Both the position numbers and the translations under genes were made by a program. A stretch of 64,000 nt of DNA, from positions 62,001-126,000 of the forward strand of contig NZ_RWIU01000003.1 in assembly GCF_003944765.1 (NCBI RefSeq), in the 5' to 3' direction. Source of the DNA: Hymenobacter perfusus. Its GTDB lineage: Bacteria > Bacteroidota > Bacteroidia > Cytophagales > Hymenobacteraceae. How positions within the stretch are numbered: the stretch's first letter is position 1; every line of letters starts with the position of its first letter. A model generated the notes under the pieces. That model was not told the origin of the DNA and made no database searches. It saw nothing but the letters and a program-made list of their open reading frames with translations. This document shows positions 8,592-17,301 of the stretch, piece after piece.

Positions 8592-8622
8592 GAGGCCGTT
8601 GTTTGCTCTAAGCAACGGCCTC
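8592..8622. other. perfect 10-bp inverted repeat in a 358-bp non-coding gap
   Basis: GAGGCCGTTG (8592-8601) pairs with CAACGGCCTC (8613-8622) around an 11-nt loop. It lies between the serine hydrolase (start 8482) and the DUF3592-like gene (stop 8841). No T run follows on either strand, so termination is uncertain. Nothing else convincing was seen in 8483-8840. Confidence 0.5.
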
Positions 8623-8840
8623 TGGGCCTGCCATAAAGGGTACTGGGTTGGTCTATGGCTCCTTGCAAACCTCCCGGCGGCTACCCCGCCGCAGTTACGG
8701 CTGAGCAGTAGCCCGCGCCACCAGGGCAAACGGCGGCACGGCGCGGGACGCTCGCGGCACAGCCGCTCCGGCATAGTGGTCACTCGGCAATAGCCGAGCG
8801 ACTGCAGGGGGAAAGTAAAGTAAAACCCATGCGTGAAATT

Positions 8841-9263
8841 TTACCCCTGTTTTAGCACCTCCCAAATCATATAAGCCACGTAGGTAATGGCTGCTGCTCC
8901 GAATACCAAAGCATAGTAGGCGCCAGTTGACTTAACATCGGTGGCAAGGGCGCAATTCTCCGGCCGCAAGGGGTCGTAGTAGACGTGTATTTCTCCCCCT
9001 ACTAGGTATAAGAATTCCTCGTTCGAATCTTTCGCCGAGAAATTAGCTTCATGCAAGCGGTGGTGCGGGTCCTGGTAAGTAGCCTTGAAGTGGCTGATGA
9101 AAGCATCCCTCTCTCTGGTAAGCCTGGCCTCAGTAATGACTGCCGAAGTAAGAATGCCATTAGCCCGCAGATATATATTTAGCCGGAGCTGCCGAGCATT
9201 AATCCAGATTAGGTAGATGCCCATTGTGAAGCACACTGTGGCAGTCAGGTATGGGTGTTCCAT
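8841..9263 (-). CDS. DUF3592-like membrane protein with two membrane helices
   Basis: The 140-residue protein has an N-terminal helix (~6-22), a central soluble domain (LRANGILTSAVITEARL, HEANFSAKDSNEEF, GGEIHVYYDPLRPENCAL) and a C-terminal helix (YYALVFGAAAITYVAYMIW). The YYDPLRPE-type turn and flanking helices fit DUF3592. Its ATG begins 10 nt after the ATPase stop, so the two are almost certainly co-transcribed and the product is likely to act at the membrane with the ATPase. It is the best-preserved of the four small relatives and the model for what the truncated 5902 gene has lost. Confidence 0.65.
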   Translation of the reverse strand: MEHPYLTATVCFTMGIYLIWINARQLRLNIYLRANGILTSAVITEARLTRERDAFISHFKATYQDPHHRLHEANFSAKDSNEEFLYLVGGEIHVYYDPLRPENCALATDVKSTGAYYALVFGAAAITYVAYMIWEVLKQG

Positions 9264-9272
9264 CTCGGTAAA

Positions 9273-12200
9273 TTACTCCCGCTTCAGCGCCTCCCGAATC
9301 CCGCTCAGGCCACCAGCTATATTCTCCAGCTTATCGAGCATTTGCAGGAGCTGGCCGGCGCCGGAGTGGCGGAGGTTGTCGAGGTAGGTTTGCTTGATTT
9401 GCTGCCAGCGGGCGGCTTGCTCGGGGGTGAGCCAGCCGAGTAGCTCGCGCAGCTTGAGCAGGTTGGATTCGGTGGCGCTGGTCAGGGTCTGGGCCTCGCT
9501 TTCGTAGTGGGCGGCCAGCAGGTCGGTTATTTCCTGGTCGTTCATGACGGGGCGCACTTTCTCGGCCAGCTTGTTCATGTTGCGGTAGGAGCCCTGGAGC
9601 TTGAACGGCGGCTCGGTGCGGTAGGCGTCGGCTTGGGCGGCGCTGGCAATGTAGGCGGCATTTACCTTGGCCACCACGTCGCGCAGGCGTAGCAACTGGC
9701 CGAGCACGGCCACGTACTCGTTGAGCTCCTCGGGCGAGTGGTTGCCCTCGAAGCTGAGGCCGTCCTGCTGGCCGGTTTCGGCGAGGCGGATGAGGGCGGG
9801 CACGTCCTGGGGGCTTTGGGTGGCGAGGCGGGCTAGGGCCGTGTTGCTGGTGAGGGCGTTTTCGAGGTAGGAGAGGCGGAAGGCGTCTTCGGAGCCGGCC
9901 GTGAGGATGTCGCCGAGGTTGTAGATGTCGGCGCGGTTGGCGAGCATGTCGGGCAACTGGAATACGTCGCCGCTTTCGGTGTAGGGGTTACCGGCCATCA
10001 CCACGGCCACCTTGCGGCCCCGGAAGTCGTAGGTGCGGGCGCGGCCCTGGTAGATGCCCTCAATCTTGCGCTGGGCGTCGCAGAGTGAGATGAACTTCTG
10101 CAGAAACTCGGGGTGGCAATGCTGAATGTCGTCCACGTAAATCATCACGTTGTCGCCCATCTCGAAGGCCAGATTCAGCTTTTCCAGCTCCTGCCGCGCC
10201 CCGGCGTTGGGGGCCTGGGCGGGGTCGACGCTGGTGACGGCGTGCCCGATGGCCGGCCCGTTGATCTTCATGAAGATGAGGCCCAGGCGGTTGGCCACGT
10301 ACTCCATGAGGGTGGTTTTGCCGTAGCCGGGCGGCGAAATCAGCAGCAGCAGCCCCATCAGGTCGGTGCGCTTGCCCTCGCCGGCCGTCCCGATCTGCTT
10401 GGCCAGGTTGGCCCCGATGAGTGGCAGGTACACTTTATCAATCAGCTGATTGCGCACGAACGACGTGAGCACGCGGGGCCGAAAATCTTCCAGGCGCATA
10501 TCCTCAGCGGCGCGGGTCAACAGCTGCTTTTTCGTCTCCTGAAACTGCTCGAACTGGGCCACGGTGGTGCGGTCGTAGTGCAGCAGGCGGCGGCGGAGTT
10601 CGGGGAAGTTGAGGGTGTAGTTGTTGGTTGTTAGTTGTCCGTTGTTAGTGGTAATGATGCGCGGGTGGGTGCCCTGGAAGCCGTCGAGGGTTTCGGTGGT
10701 GGGCGTGTGGACCACGCGGGCGGGGTCGAAAGTTTGGGTGAGCAGGAGGACGGCAGTTTCTGTTGCCTCACCCCCCCGGCCCCCCTCTCCGGGGGGAGAG
10801 GGGGGAGCCTGACGATTGATATCGTTGGATGAGTCTCGTAGTTTGGGTTGAGTTAGGCCAGCACCGCTATTTGCCGACTGGCTCCCCCTCTCCCCCTGGA
10901 GAGGGGGCCGGGGGGTGAGGCAGCTCTGCACCCACTGGCGCACCAGCTGGAACTGGGCCACGGGCTGGTCCTGGAGCTGGGTGATGGACTGTTGGAACAG
11001 GTCGGTGGCGTGGCGCTCCTGCAGCTGCTTCTGGAACTGCTGGTAGAGGTCGGCGGCTTCCTGGGAGATGATGAAGGAGCCGGTGTGGGTCAGCTCGTGG
11101 AACAGGTAGTCGCCGGCTTCCTGCACTTGTTCTGGCGTAAAGATGCCGGTTTGGGCGGCGAAGGTTTCGACGGCGGCTTGCAGCTCGGCTTTGAGCTGGT
11201 CGAACTCCTGGGAGTCGGGGAAGACCTGCAGCAGCACGCCGATACCCTGCAGCTGCCGCTCCCAGTGGGCGCGCTGGTCGGGGTCGGCGAAGCGCAGCCA
11301 GTAAAGGGCGGCAGCGGCGCGGGTATCTGCCGGGTAGCGGAGCAGGTCTGCCGTGCGGGTGAGGCGCACTAGGGCCGTGAGCAGCAGGGCGGCGTCGTGG
11401 TCGTGCACGCCTTTGAGGTAGCCTTCCTGGTAGCGCGCGGCCATGAACTGCTGCACGTAGGTGAGTAGCTCGGCGAGGCTGAGGTGGGTTAGCTCGGGTA
11501 CCGACAGCACAGCGGGTCGGCCGGCCTCGGGGTTGGCGGGGGCGGGGTGGTGGGCGGCCTGCAGGATGCGCCAGGCCAGAAACTCGGCCCGGTACACATC
11601 CTGGTTTTCCGACACCACGGTTTGCTCCCACACGGGCCGGGAGGCCAGCAGGGCGGAGTCGGTTATCTTCTGGAAGAAGTTGGTGCCGGTGAGGTGGTAG
11701 TGCAGGTCGTCGTCGCGCAGCACCACGGTCAGCTCCAGGGGCTGGGTGTTCACGGTGAAGGCGTGGGTGCCGAAGCGCAGGGTCTGGCCGCCGTCGGCGA
11801 ACAGGTCGGCCCGGTCGCGGAGCTGGCGCACGGCGTTTTCGCGCAGGGTTTTCAGGCGGCTCTGCACGTCGTCGGCCTTCACCGAGTCGCCGAGGCTGAG
11901 CAGGTCCTGGGCAGTCTGGCGCACCTTCTCCACCATCACGTCGGCGGCAAAATAGCCGTTGATGTCGGCCACCGATTCCATCCGGCTGACGCGGCTCTGC
12001 ACCGCTTTCAGCAGCCGCTCGGCGCTTTGCAGCAGGGCGGTGGCGCGCTGGTTGCGGGCGGCCACCAGGGCGGTTTTCTTCGATTCGAAGGCTTCTACTA
12101 CCTGCTCGCGGCGGGTGGTGAGCTGCTCGATGAACTGGTCGAAGTCGGGGAACTTGCCTTCCAGCTCTTCCAGCTGCACCATGAGCTTGGTCAGGTACTC

Positions 12201-14312
12201 GTCGCACTTAGCGGGCGTGTCGGCCAGGTCGAGGTAGTTGGTGAGGGCCTGTTCCAACAGCTTTAGCTGGGCCGTAAATTCGGCCTGGGCCTCGGTGCCG
12301 GCCAGCGCCTGCCGCCGCCGCTTCAGCGCCGCCCTGATCTGGTTGAAGCGGGCGTACACCGTCGAGATATTGTCGATGATGGCCGTGGTCTGCGTGGGGT
12401 CGGGGATGGGCAGGTTGCTCACCATCTCAATCAGCAGCTCCAGCTCCTGGGCCACGGCGGCGGTTTCCTGCTCGCGCTGGTCGGCCTCGATGGTTTTCTG
12501 CACCTGCTCTACGCCGTCGGCAATGGCCTGCACGCGCTGGGAATAGGGCAGGAGGGCATCGGGCCGGAGCAGGAAGTCCACGGTTTGCAGCGCCACTTCC
12601 TTGCTCAGGCTTTCGAGGTCGGCGGCGTGCTTTTCCACGGCTGGCAGCTCCACGTAGCGCAGCTCCTTCAGCGAAATGACCTCGCCCCGCACCCCGCGCA
12701 GCTCGCCCAGCAGCTGCACAAACTCCGTGACGGTATCGGGCGCTGAGCGGCGGATGCGGCCGGTCAGCTCGTCGGCTTTCTGGAACACGGTGGCCGTTTG
12801 CTGGGCCGTGTTCTTGCGCAGGCTCTGCACCTTCTCGAACTCCTCCACGGCCGCCGTGGCTGTCTGGCGGATTTCGGCCAGGGGCTCGGCCAAAGCCTGG
12901 GCCGCAGGTTCGCGCAGCCAGTGGTAGGCGTCGGTGAGGCTGGTGGTCTGGCGGATCAGGTCGAGGTAGAGGCCGGCGTAGCTGTCGTCCTTGCCGGCCA
13001 GCGTCAGCACTTCCTGTACCTCGCTCATGGCCCGCACAATCTCCTTGTTGCCCAGCTTGTAGAGGTAGGAGTCGGAGGTGATGGGCAGCTGGAAATCGGG
13101 GGCGGTGTAGGGCGTCTGCCAGATCTGCACGGCGTGGTGCTTCTTGGGCTCGTCGTCGGCCCGGAAGTAGCACAGCTCCCCATTCTCAAACAGCGCGTAG
13201 CCGTGGCACACGATGGGGTTATCCACGCGCTGGGCAATGCGGTTGTAGCTCAGCAGCAGGTAGGTGCCGTGGTCTTTGTTGAAGAACACGTACAGGAAAT
13301 CCTCCCCGTTCGGCGACACCACGCGCTTCTCGAACAGCATTTCCCGCAGCCCGTTGTCGAACAGCTTGTTGTCGCCGGTTTGCAGGTAGAAGCCGTGGGG
13401 GAAGATGATGCCTTGGCCGTCGGGCAGCAGCACGCAGGCATCGGCCAGGGCATCGAGGTGCTGGGCGGTTTTGAGCCGGTGGTTGAAGATGAAGTAGCGG
13501 TATTGCTGCTCCTGGTAGGGTCGGATTTTCAGCAGAATCAGGTTGCCCACCACGGCAAAGTAGATTTCCGAGTCGTCGAGGGTCTGGTCCTTGTCGTCCA
13601 CCGGCTCGCTCAGAATGCCGTGGCCGGAGGCAGTATTGTCCTCAACTTTGATGGTCAAATCACCGCCCACGGTTTCCACGAACACCTTGTCCTCGATGCT
13701 GATGTGGGGGTGCTTACCGCCGCGCTGCATGTCGCGGGTGGCGCGCTTCCACTGGAACTCGTGCTGGGGCGGGAAGGTGTACTCGTGGTCGGAGCGGTTG
13801 TCGAGGTAGGTGAGCGTATCGCCCTGCACCAGCCACTTGAACGTCTTGACATCCGAGGCACTTTTGCCCACCCGAAACACCATGAACAGGTGCACGCCAA
13901 TGACGGCGAACTTCACGAACTGGGTGTTCTTGTAGTAGCGGTACAGGTTGCGGAAATCCTCCAGAAACTGCGGGTTCTGTAACAGCTCCAGCCCCAGCGG
14001 CCGGAAGTCGTGCGCGGCGTACTCGTACACCCCAAACACATCGGCCAAGTCGGGCTCGGCCTTCAGGCCCAGCACCACGTTGTAGCCGAAGATGAACCGC
14101 TGGCCCACCGGCACCATGTCCCAGGCCACGCAGTTGTTTTCGGTGCTGATGCGGCCGGTGCCAATCAGGCGCGTATCCACGGCCCCAAACACCTGCTTGC
14201 GCTCCGCGTTGAGCTGGTCGAGGCGCAGGCGCAGGTCGGTGCTGCTTTTGAGCAGGCGGTTGCGCAGGATTTCGTAGGTGCCGGTTTCGAGTTGGGTAGC
14301 TTGAGCTTCCAT
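9273..14312 (-). CDS. giant AAA+ ATPase, DUF3686 / 'DNA repair ATPase' type
   Basis: About 1,679 residues. The N-terminal half (~20-500) carries the DUF3686-type region (RKQVFGAVDTRLIGTGRI, NNCVAWDMVPVGQRFIFGYN), followed by a long coiled-coil-rich middle (~500-850). The C-terminal AAA+ module has Walker A SPPGYGKTT (~1345) and Walker B VMIYVDD with a following AGNPYTESGDVF sensor segment. Two low-complexity inserts lie before the AAA+ domain: a palindromic element (residues ~1131-1183) and an Asn/Thr-rich patch ending NNGQLTTNN. The start is taken as MEAQATQLETG (ATG at 14312); a GTG five codons upstream is possible. Homologues are linked to PspA, flotillin and YqiJ-like genes, as here, suggesting an envelope-stress role despite the name. 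It is co-transcribed with the 8841 gene. Confidence 0.9.
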   Translation of the reverse strand: MEAQATQLETGTYEILRNRLLKSSTDLRLRLDQLNAERKQVFGAVDTRLIGTGRISTENNCVAWDMVPVGQRFIFGYNVVLGLKAEPDLADVFGVYEYAAHDFRPLGLELLQNPQFLEDFRNLYRYYKNTQFVKFAVIGVHLFMVFRVGKSASDVKTFKWLVQGDTLTYLDNRSDHEYTFPPQHEFQWKRATRDMQRGGKHPHISIEDKVFVETVGGDLTIKVEDNTASGHGILSEPVDDKDQTLDDSEIYFAVVGNLILLKIRPYQEQQYRYFIFNHRLKTAQHLDALADACVLLPDGQGIIFPHGFYLQTGDNKLFDNGLREMLFEKRVVSPNGEDFLYVFFNKDHGTYLLLSYNRIAQRVDNPIVCHGYALFENGELCYFRADDEPKKHHAVQIWQTPYTAPDFQLPITSDSYLYKLGNKEIVRAMSEVQEVLTLAGKDDSYAGLYLDLIRQTTSLTDAYHWLREPAAQALAEPLAEIRQTATAAVEEFEKVQSLRKNTAQQTATVFQKADELTGRIRRSAPDTVTEFVQLLGELRGVRGEVISLKELRYVELPAVEKHAADLESLSKEVALQTVDFLLRPDALLPYSQRVQAIADGVEQVQKTIEADQREQETAAVAQELELLIEMVSNLPIPDPTQTTAIIDNISTVYARFNQIRAALKRRRQALAGTEAQAEFTAQLKLLEQALTNYLDLADTPAKCDEYLTKLMVQLEELEGKFPDFDQFIEQLTTRREQVVEAFESKKTALVAARNQRATALLQSAERLLKAVQSRVSRMESVADINGYFAADVMVEKVRQTAQDLLSLGDSVKADDVQSRLKTLRENAVRQLRDRADLFADGGQTLRFGTHAFTVNTQPLELTVVLRDDDLHYHLTGTNFFQKITDSALLASRPVWEQTVVSENQDVYRAEFLAWRILQAAHHPAPANPEAGRPAVLSVPELTHLSLAELLTYVQQFMAARYQEGYLKGVHDHDAALLLTALVRLTRTADLLRYPADTRAAAALYWLRFADPDQRAHWERQLQGIGVLLQVFPDSQEFDQLKAELQAAVETFAAQTGIFTPEQVQEAGDYLFHELTHTGSFIISQEAADLYQQFQKQLQERHATDLFQQSITQLQDQPVAQFQLVRQWVQSCLTPRPPLQGERGSQSANSGAGLTQPKLRDSSNDINRQAPPSPPGEGGRGGEATETAVLLLTQTFDPARVVHTPTTETLDGFQGTHPRIITTNNGQLTTNNYTLNFPELRRRLLHYDRTTVAQFEQFQETKKQLLTRAAEDMRLEDFRPRVLTSFVRNQLIDKVYLPLIGANLAKQIGTAGEGKRTDLMGLLLLISPPGYGKTTLMEYVANRLGLIFMKINGPAIGHAVTSVDPAQAPNAGARQELEKLNLAFEMGDNVMIYVDDIQHCHPEFLQKFISLCDAQRKIEGIYQGRARTYDFRGRKVAVVMAGNPYTESGDVFQLPDMLANRADIYNLGDILTAGSEDAFRLSYLENALTSNTALARLATQSPQDVPALIRLAETGQQDGLSFEGNHSPEELNEYVAVLGQLLRLRDVVAKVNAAYIASAAQADAYRTEPPFKLQGSYRNMNKLAEKVRPVMNDQEITDLLAAHYESEAQTLTSATESNLLKLRELLGWLTPEQAARWQQIKQTYLDNLRHSGAGQLLQMLDKLENIAGGLSGIREALKRE
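10765..10921. repeat. MITE-like palindromic element inserted in frame in the ATPase gene
   Basis: The ends are complementary: GCCTCACCCCCC at 10765 and GGGGGGTGAGGC ending at 10921. Each end also carries an internal hairpin, CTCTCC-GGGG-GGAGAG near 10785 and CTCTCCCCCTGGAGAG near 10888. The termini match the element at 14758-14925 (GCCTCACCCC). It is translated without a stop as Pro/Gly/Arg-rich sequence (e.g. PPSPPGEGGRGGE) inside the otherwise alpha-helical ATPase. Confidence 0.75.
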
Positions 14313-14356
14313 AGGATGGCAAGGCACAGACCCTTGCGGGGAGAAAAAACGGCTAA

Positions 14357-14734
14357 TTAGTTTCGGGAGGACCGTAACCGGGCCTTCAGGATAGCATTAG
14401 CTGGATCTGATTTAGCATAGATGACGGCGGTAGTGTCACCTTTGGCGTGGGTGCGCAAAAAGTTTCTGGACACCCGCGTCCGAAGGGAATGCTCCACGCC
14501 GCCCACAGTATACCGCACTGATACGCGCCGATTTTTGTGCCTTCTGACCCGGGTGATAATGCCCGTGGCGTACCCTGGATTTTTCAGGATAGCCGCGCGC
14601 TGTTCAGCAATATCCGCTCTGATGAAGTAGATAAGGCTAGCAAAAAGAGCAATGGAGAAAGCCAGTCCAAGAGCGAGACCCACGATTTGCCGGCGGGTCA
14701 TTTGGGGTGGAGTGGTGGAATCGGGTGCTTGCAT
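14357..14734 (-). CDS. small membrane protein between flotillin and ATPase genes
   Basis: The 125-residue product (start MQAPDSTTPPQMTRR) has one strong membrane helix (~20-42, IVGLALGLAFSIALFASLIYF) and a basic soluble domain (YATGIITRVRRHKNRRVSVRYTVGG, then VIYAKSDPANAIL). The G-x-I-T-R-V-R / V-x-Y / P-x-N-A pattern recalls a shortened DUF3592 domain; I am moderately sure of that. The open frame extends upstream into the palindromic element at 14758-14925, which is not expected to be translated, so the ATG at 14734 is preferred. The gene lies 45 nt before the ATPase in the same direction. Confidence 0.6.
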   Translation of the reverse strand: MQAPDSTTPPQMTRRQIVGLALGLAFSIALFASLIYFIRADIAEQRAAILKNPGYATGIITRVRRHKNRRVSVRYTVGGVEHSLRTRVSRNFLRTHAKGDTTAVIYAKSDPANAILKARLRSSRN

Positions 14735-14757
14735 GAGCAGGTAGTCAGCGCTAGATA

Positions 14758-14925
14758 CTAGTCGCCTCACCCCAACCCCTTCGCCGCTCAAAGCGCGGAA
14801 TGAAAAAGAGAGGGGCTCTAGTTGTAGAGTTTGGAGGTAGAGAGAAACTAGCACTAGCTTTAAAAGGGTAGAAGCTAGTTCCCCCTCTCCTTTTCGGAGA
14901 GGGGACTAGGGGGTGAGGCGACTAG
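14758..14925. repeat. 168-bp MITE-like element with 16-bp perfect terminal inverted repeats
   Basis: CTAGTCGCCTCACCCC (14758-14773) and GGGGTGAGGCGACTAG (14910-14925) are exact reverse complements. Inside the right end CCCCTCTCC-TTTTC-GGAGAGGGG forms a further hairpin. It fills the gap between the flotillin stop (14929) and the next gene, and carries no ORF of its own. It shares the GCCTCACCCC terminus with the copy inside the ATPase. Confidence 0.8.
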
Positions 14926-14928
14926 AGG

Positions 14929-17085
14929 TTACAGCAGCCGCGCCGGCTTATCCCCGATGCCCAGCGCCGCCGCCGTACCCGCCAGCTGCGTAATCGTAGC
15001 ACGGGTGGCGTCGTCGCCGGCCTGGTTCATCATCTTCAGCAGCAGGGCCGAGACGCTCAGGTTCTTCATGTCCTCCGAGCTGAGGCCGAACTGGTCCACG
15101 AAGCGGCGCAGGTTGGCTTTGAAGTCGCCGCCGTCCTGGGAGAAGAAGGCGTCCTTCACGGTGCCCAGCACTTCAGAATTGTGGACGGTGCGGTCAATCA
15201 TTTTGCCCTTGGTGATAGAGCCGATGATCTGGTCGAAGAACATCGTTTCGCCGCCCACGATGTCGATTTTGGCGGCTTTGAGGGCCTCGCCGATAACGCC
15301 GGCCTGGGAGGCGGCAATGTCCTTCTGAATGTTGATCTGGGCCAGTTCCACCGACTTGTCCTTGTCGAGGCGCAGCTTGAACTCCTCGTGGTCTTTGCCC
15401 ACGCCGTCGAGCTTCTTCATGGCGTCGGCCTTGGCTTCGATGCCCTTGGCTTCCACCGCGAATTTCTGCTCCGATACGGCGGCTTCGGCCAACCCTTTCT
15501 TCTGGTCGGCGTCGGCGCGGAACTGGATGATGTCGGCGTCGGCCTGGCCTTTTTCGCGGTTGACTTTGGCGGCTACCAGCCCCAGCTTCTCGTCGGCCTC
15601 AGCTTGGGCACCGGCCCGCGACTGGATGGCCTGGGCTTCGGCGGCGGCGGTGAGTTGGAGCACGTTGGCTTCGGTTTCGCCTTCCTTCTGGCGGGCGGTG
15701 GCTTTGGCCTGCATCACCTGCGCCTCGGCCAAACCTACGGCCGTGGCCTTGCTGGCTTCGGCTTCGGCGAGGGTGCGAATGGCCTGGCCCTTGAACTCGG
15801 CGGCGGCCTTCTCGGCTTCGGCGTCAATGAGCACCTGCTTGGCGCGGAACTCGGCGGCCTGGCGCTCCATGTCGGCGCCGCCGACCAGGGCCACCGTGGC
15901 GGTTTCGGCCTGCTGCTTGGCGGCCGTCAGGGCCACCAGCTTGTCGCGGTCGGCCAGGGCCTGGGCGCGGGTGTCCTTGATTTTCTCCTCCTCGATTACC
16001 GTGGCTTTTTCCACCGTGATTCGCTCGCGGATGATGGCCTGGATGTTCTTTTTCTCTTCTTCCAGCGCTTTTTCCTTCTCGATCTGGGCCAAGGCGACTA
16101 TTCGCTCCCGCTCGTTTACTTCCAGGGCTTTGGCCTGGGCTACGCGCTCGGTTTCCACGGCGTCGGTGCGCTGTTTGTTGCGCTCGGCCACCAGCACCTG
16201 CCGGTCGCGGTTCTGCTCGGCAATGCCCACTTCTTCCTCGGTGGCAATGCGGGCCTTTTCGCCCTTCAGGCGCTCTTCCTGCTGCACTTTCTCGGTTTCA
16301 GCCAGCTCCCGCGACTTGATGTTGGCAATTTCGCGCTTCTGCTTTTCCTGGTTTTCAATCAGCTGCTTTTCCAGCTGCAGGATGGTTTCCTGCGCCTCTA
16401 CGTCCTGCTTCTTGATGGTTTTCTGCTGCTCGCGCTGGATGGCGTTGGCCTGAATTTTCTGCTCCGAGGTCAGGGAAATAATCTTCTTGATGCCTTCGGC
16501 GTCCAGAATGTTGTCCTGGTTGAGGGCCGTTAGCGGGGTTTGCTCCAGGTAGTCGATGGCGCAGTCGTCGAGCACGTAGCCGTTGAGGTCGGTGCCGATG
16601 ATGGTCAGGATTTGCTGCTTGAACTGCTCGCGGGAGTTATAGAGCTCAATGAAATCGAAGTGCTTGCCCACGGTTTTGAGGGCTTCCGAGAACTTGGCGT
16701 CGAAGAGGCTTTCCAGCGCGGCCGGGTCGGAGGCGCGGTGCGCGCCGATGCTCTGGGCCACGTTCACCACGTCCTGGCTGGTTTTGTTGACGCGCACGAA
16801 GAAGTTCACCTTCACGTCGGCGCGCATGTTGTCTTTGCAGACCAGCCCTTCGGAGCCGGCGCGGGCAATAACGATGGTTTTGAGCTTGATGTCCATCACC
16901 TCCAGCTTATGCAGCACGGGCACCACAAAAATGCCGCTGAACGACACCTGCGTGTCGCCCATGCCGGTGCGCACCAGGGCCTCGCCCTGCACGGCCTTTT
17001 GGTACATGCGCGCCACAATGGCAATAAAGCCCAATAAGAGGACGGCCACGATGACAATCACCGCGAGAGAAAGTTGTTCTAGCAT
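14929..17085 (-). CDS. flotillin family protein (YqiK type, SPFH domain)
   Basis: The 718-residue protein (start MLEQLSLAVIVIVAVLLLGF) has one N-terminal membrane helix (~6-27), an SPFH/band-7 domain (~30-200: GFIAIVARMYQKAVQGEALV, VMDIKLKTIVIAR, DVKVNFFVRVNKT), and a very long charged coiled coil (~210-590) rich in EAE/KAE heptads. A flotillin C-terminal segment follows, with MFFDQIIGSITKGKMIDR. Such proteins oligomerise at the inner membrane and organise microdomains. It sits directly downstream of the YqiJ-like gene, the same pair as E. coli yqiJ-yqiK. The ATG at 17085 is preferred over a start nine codons upstream because it places the helix at the N-terminus. Confidence 0.93.
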   Translation of the reverse strand: MLEQLSLAVIVIVAVLLLGFIAIVARMYQKAVQGEALVRTGMGDTQVSFSGIFVVPVLHKLEVMDIKLKTIVIARAGSEGLVCKDNMRADVKVNFFVRVNKTSQDVVNVAQSIGAHRASDPAALESLFDAKFSEALKTVGKHFDFIELYNSREQFKQQILTIIGTDLNGYVLDDCAIDYLEQTPLTALNQDNILDAEGIKKIISLTSEQKIQANAIQREQQKTIKKQDVEAQETILQLEKQLIENQEKQKREIANIKSRELAETEKVQQEERLKGEKARIATEEEVGIAEQNRDRQVLVAERNKQRTDAVETERVAQAKALEVNERERIVALAQIEKEKALEEEKKNIQAIIRERITVEKATVIEEEKIKDTRAQALADRDKLVALTAAKQQAETATVALVGGADMERQAAEFRAKQVLIDAEAEKAAAEFKGQAIRTLAEAEASKATAVGLAEAQVMQAKATARQKEGETEANVLQLTAAAEAQAIQSRAGAQAEADEKLGLVAAKVNREKGQADADIIQFRADADQKKGLAEAAVSEQKFAVEAKGIEAKADAMKKLDGVGKDHEEFKLRLDKDKSVELAQINIQKDIAASQAGVIGEALKAAKIDIVGGETMFFDQIIGSITKGKMIDRTVHNSEVLGTVKDAFFSQDGGDFKANLRRFVDQFGLSSEDMKNLSVSALLLKMMNQAGDDATRATITQLAGTAAALGIGDKPARLL

Positions 17086-17171
17086 GGAAGTAAGGAGTAG
17101 GAGTAGAGGCAAATCGGGAGAAAGGAAGAGAAAATTATTGGTAGGTAAGCGGTACAGCCGTCAGCTTGGTA

Positions 17172-17280
17172 CACGCTGTAGAGACGCAATATCTTGCGTC
17201 TCGTCGTTGCTGATGTTGTTATCTATATGCGCTGTCGGTCGTTCAACGACGAGACGCAAAATATTGCGTTTCTACACCGT
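17172..17280. repeat. dispersed palindromic repeat, family B
   Basis: GTAGAGACGCAATATCTTGCGTCTCGTCGTTG on the left arm (quoted in part: GTAGAGACGCAA...TTGCGTCTCGTCG) mirrors CGACGAGACGCAA...TTGCGTTTCTAC on the right. The unit interior GTCGTTGCTGAT-TTGTTAT is shared almost exactly with the element at 45251-45363. It fills the gap between the flotillin and YqiJ-like genes. Confidence 0.8.
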
Positions 17281-17301
17281 TCTGTTGATCTGCGAAACGA
17301 T

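Noticed and set aside
12798-13982. 394-codon open frame on the plus strand inside the ATPase
   Set aside because: Gly/Val/Leu-rich shadow of the ATPase reading frame; no motif, no ribosome-binding site, fully overlapped by a convincing gene.
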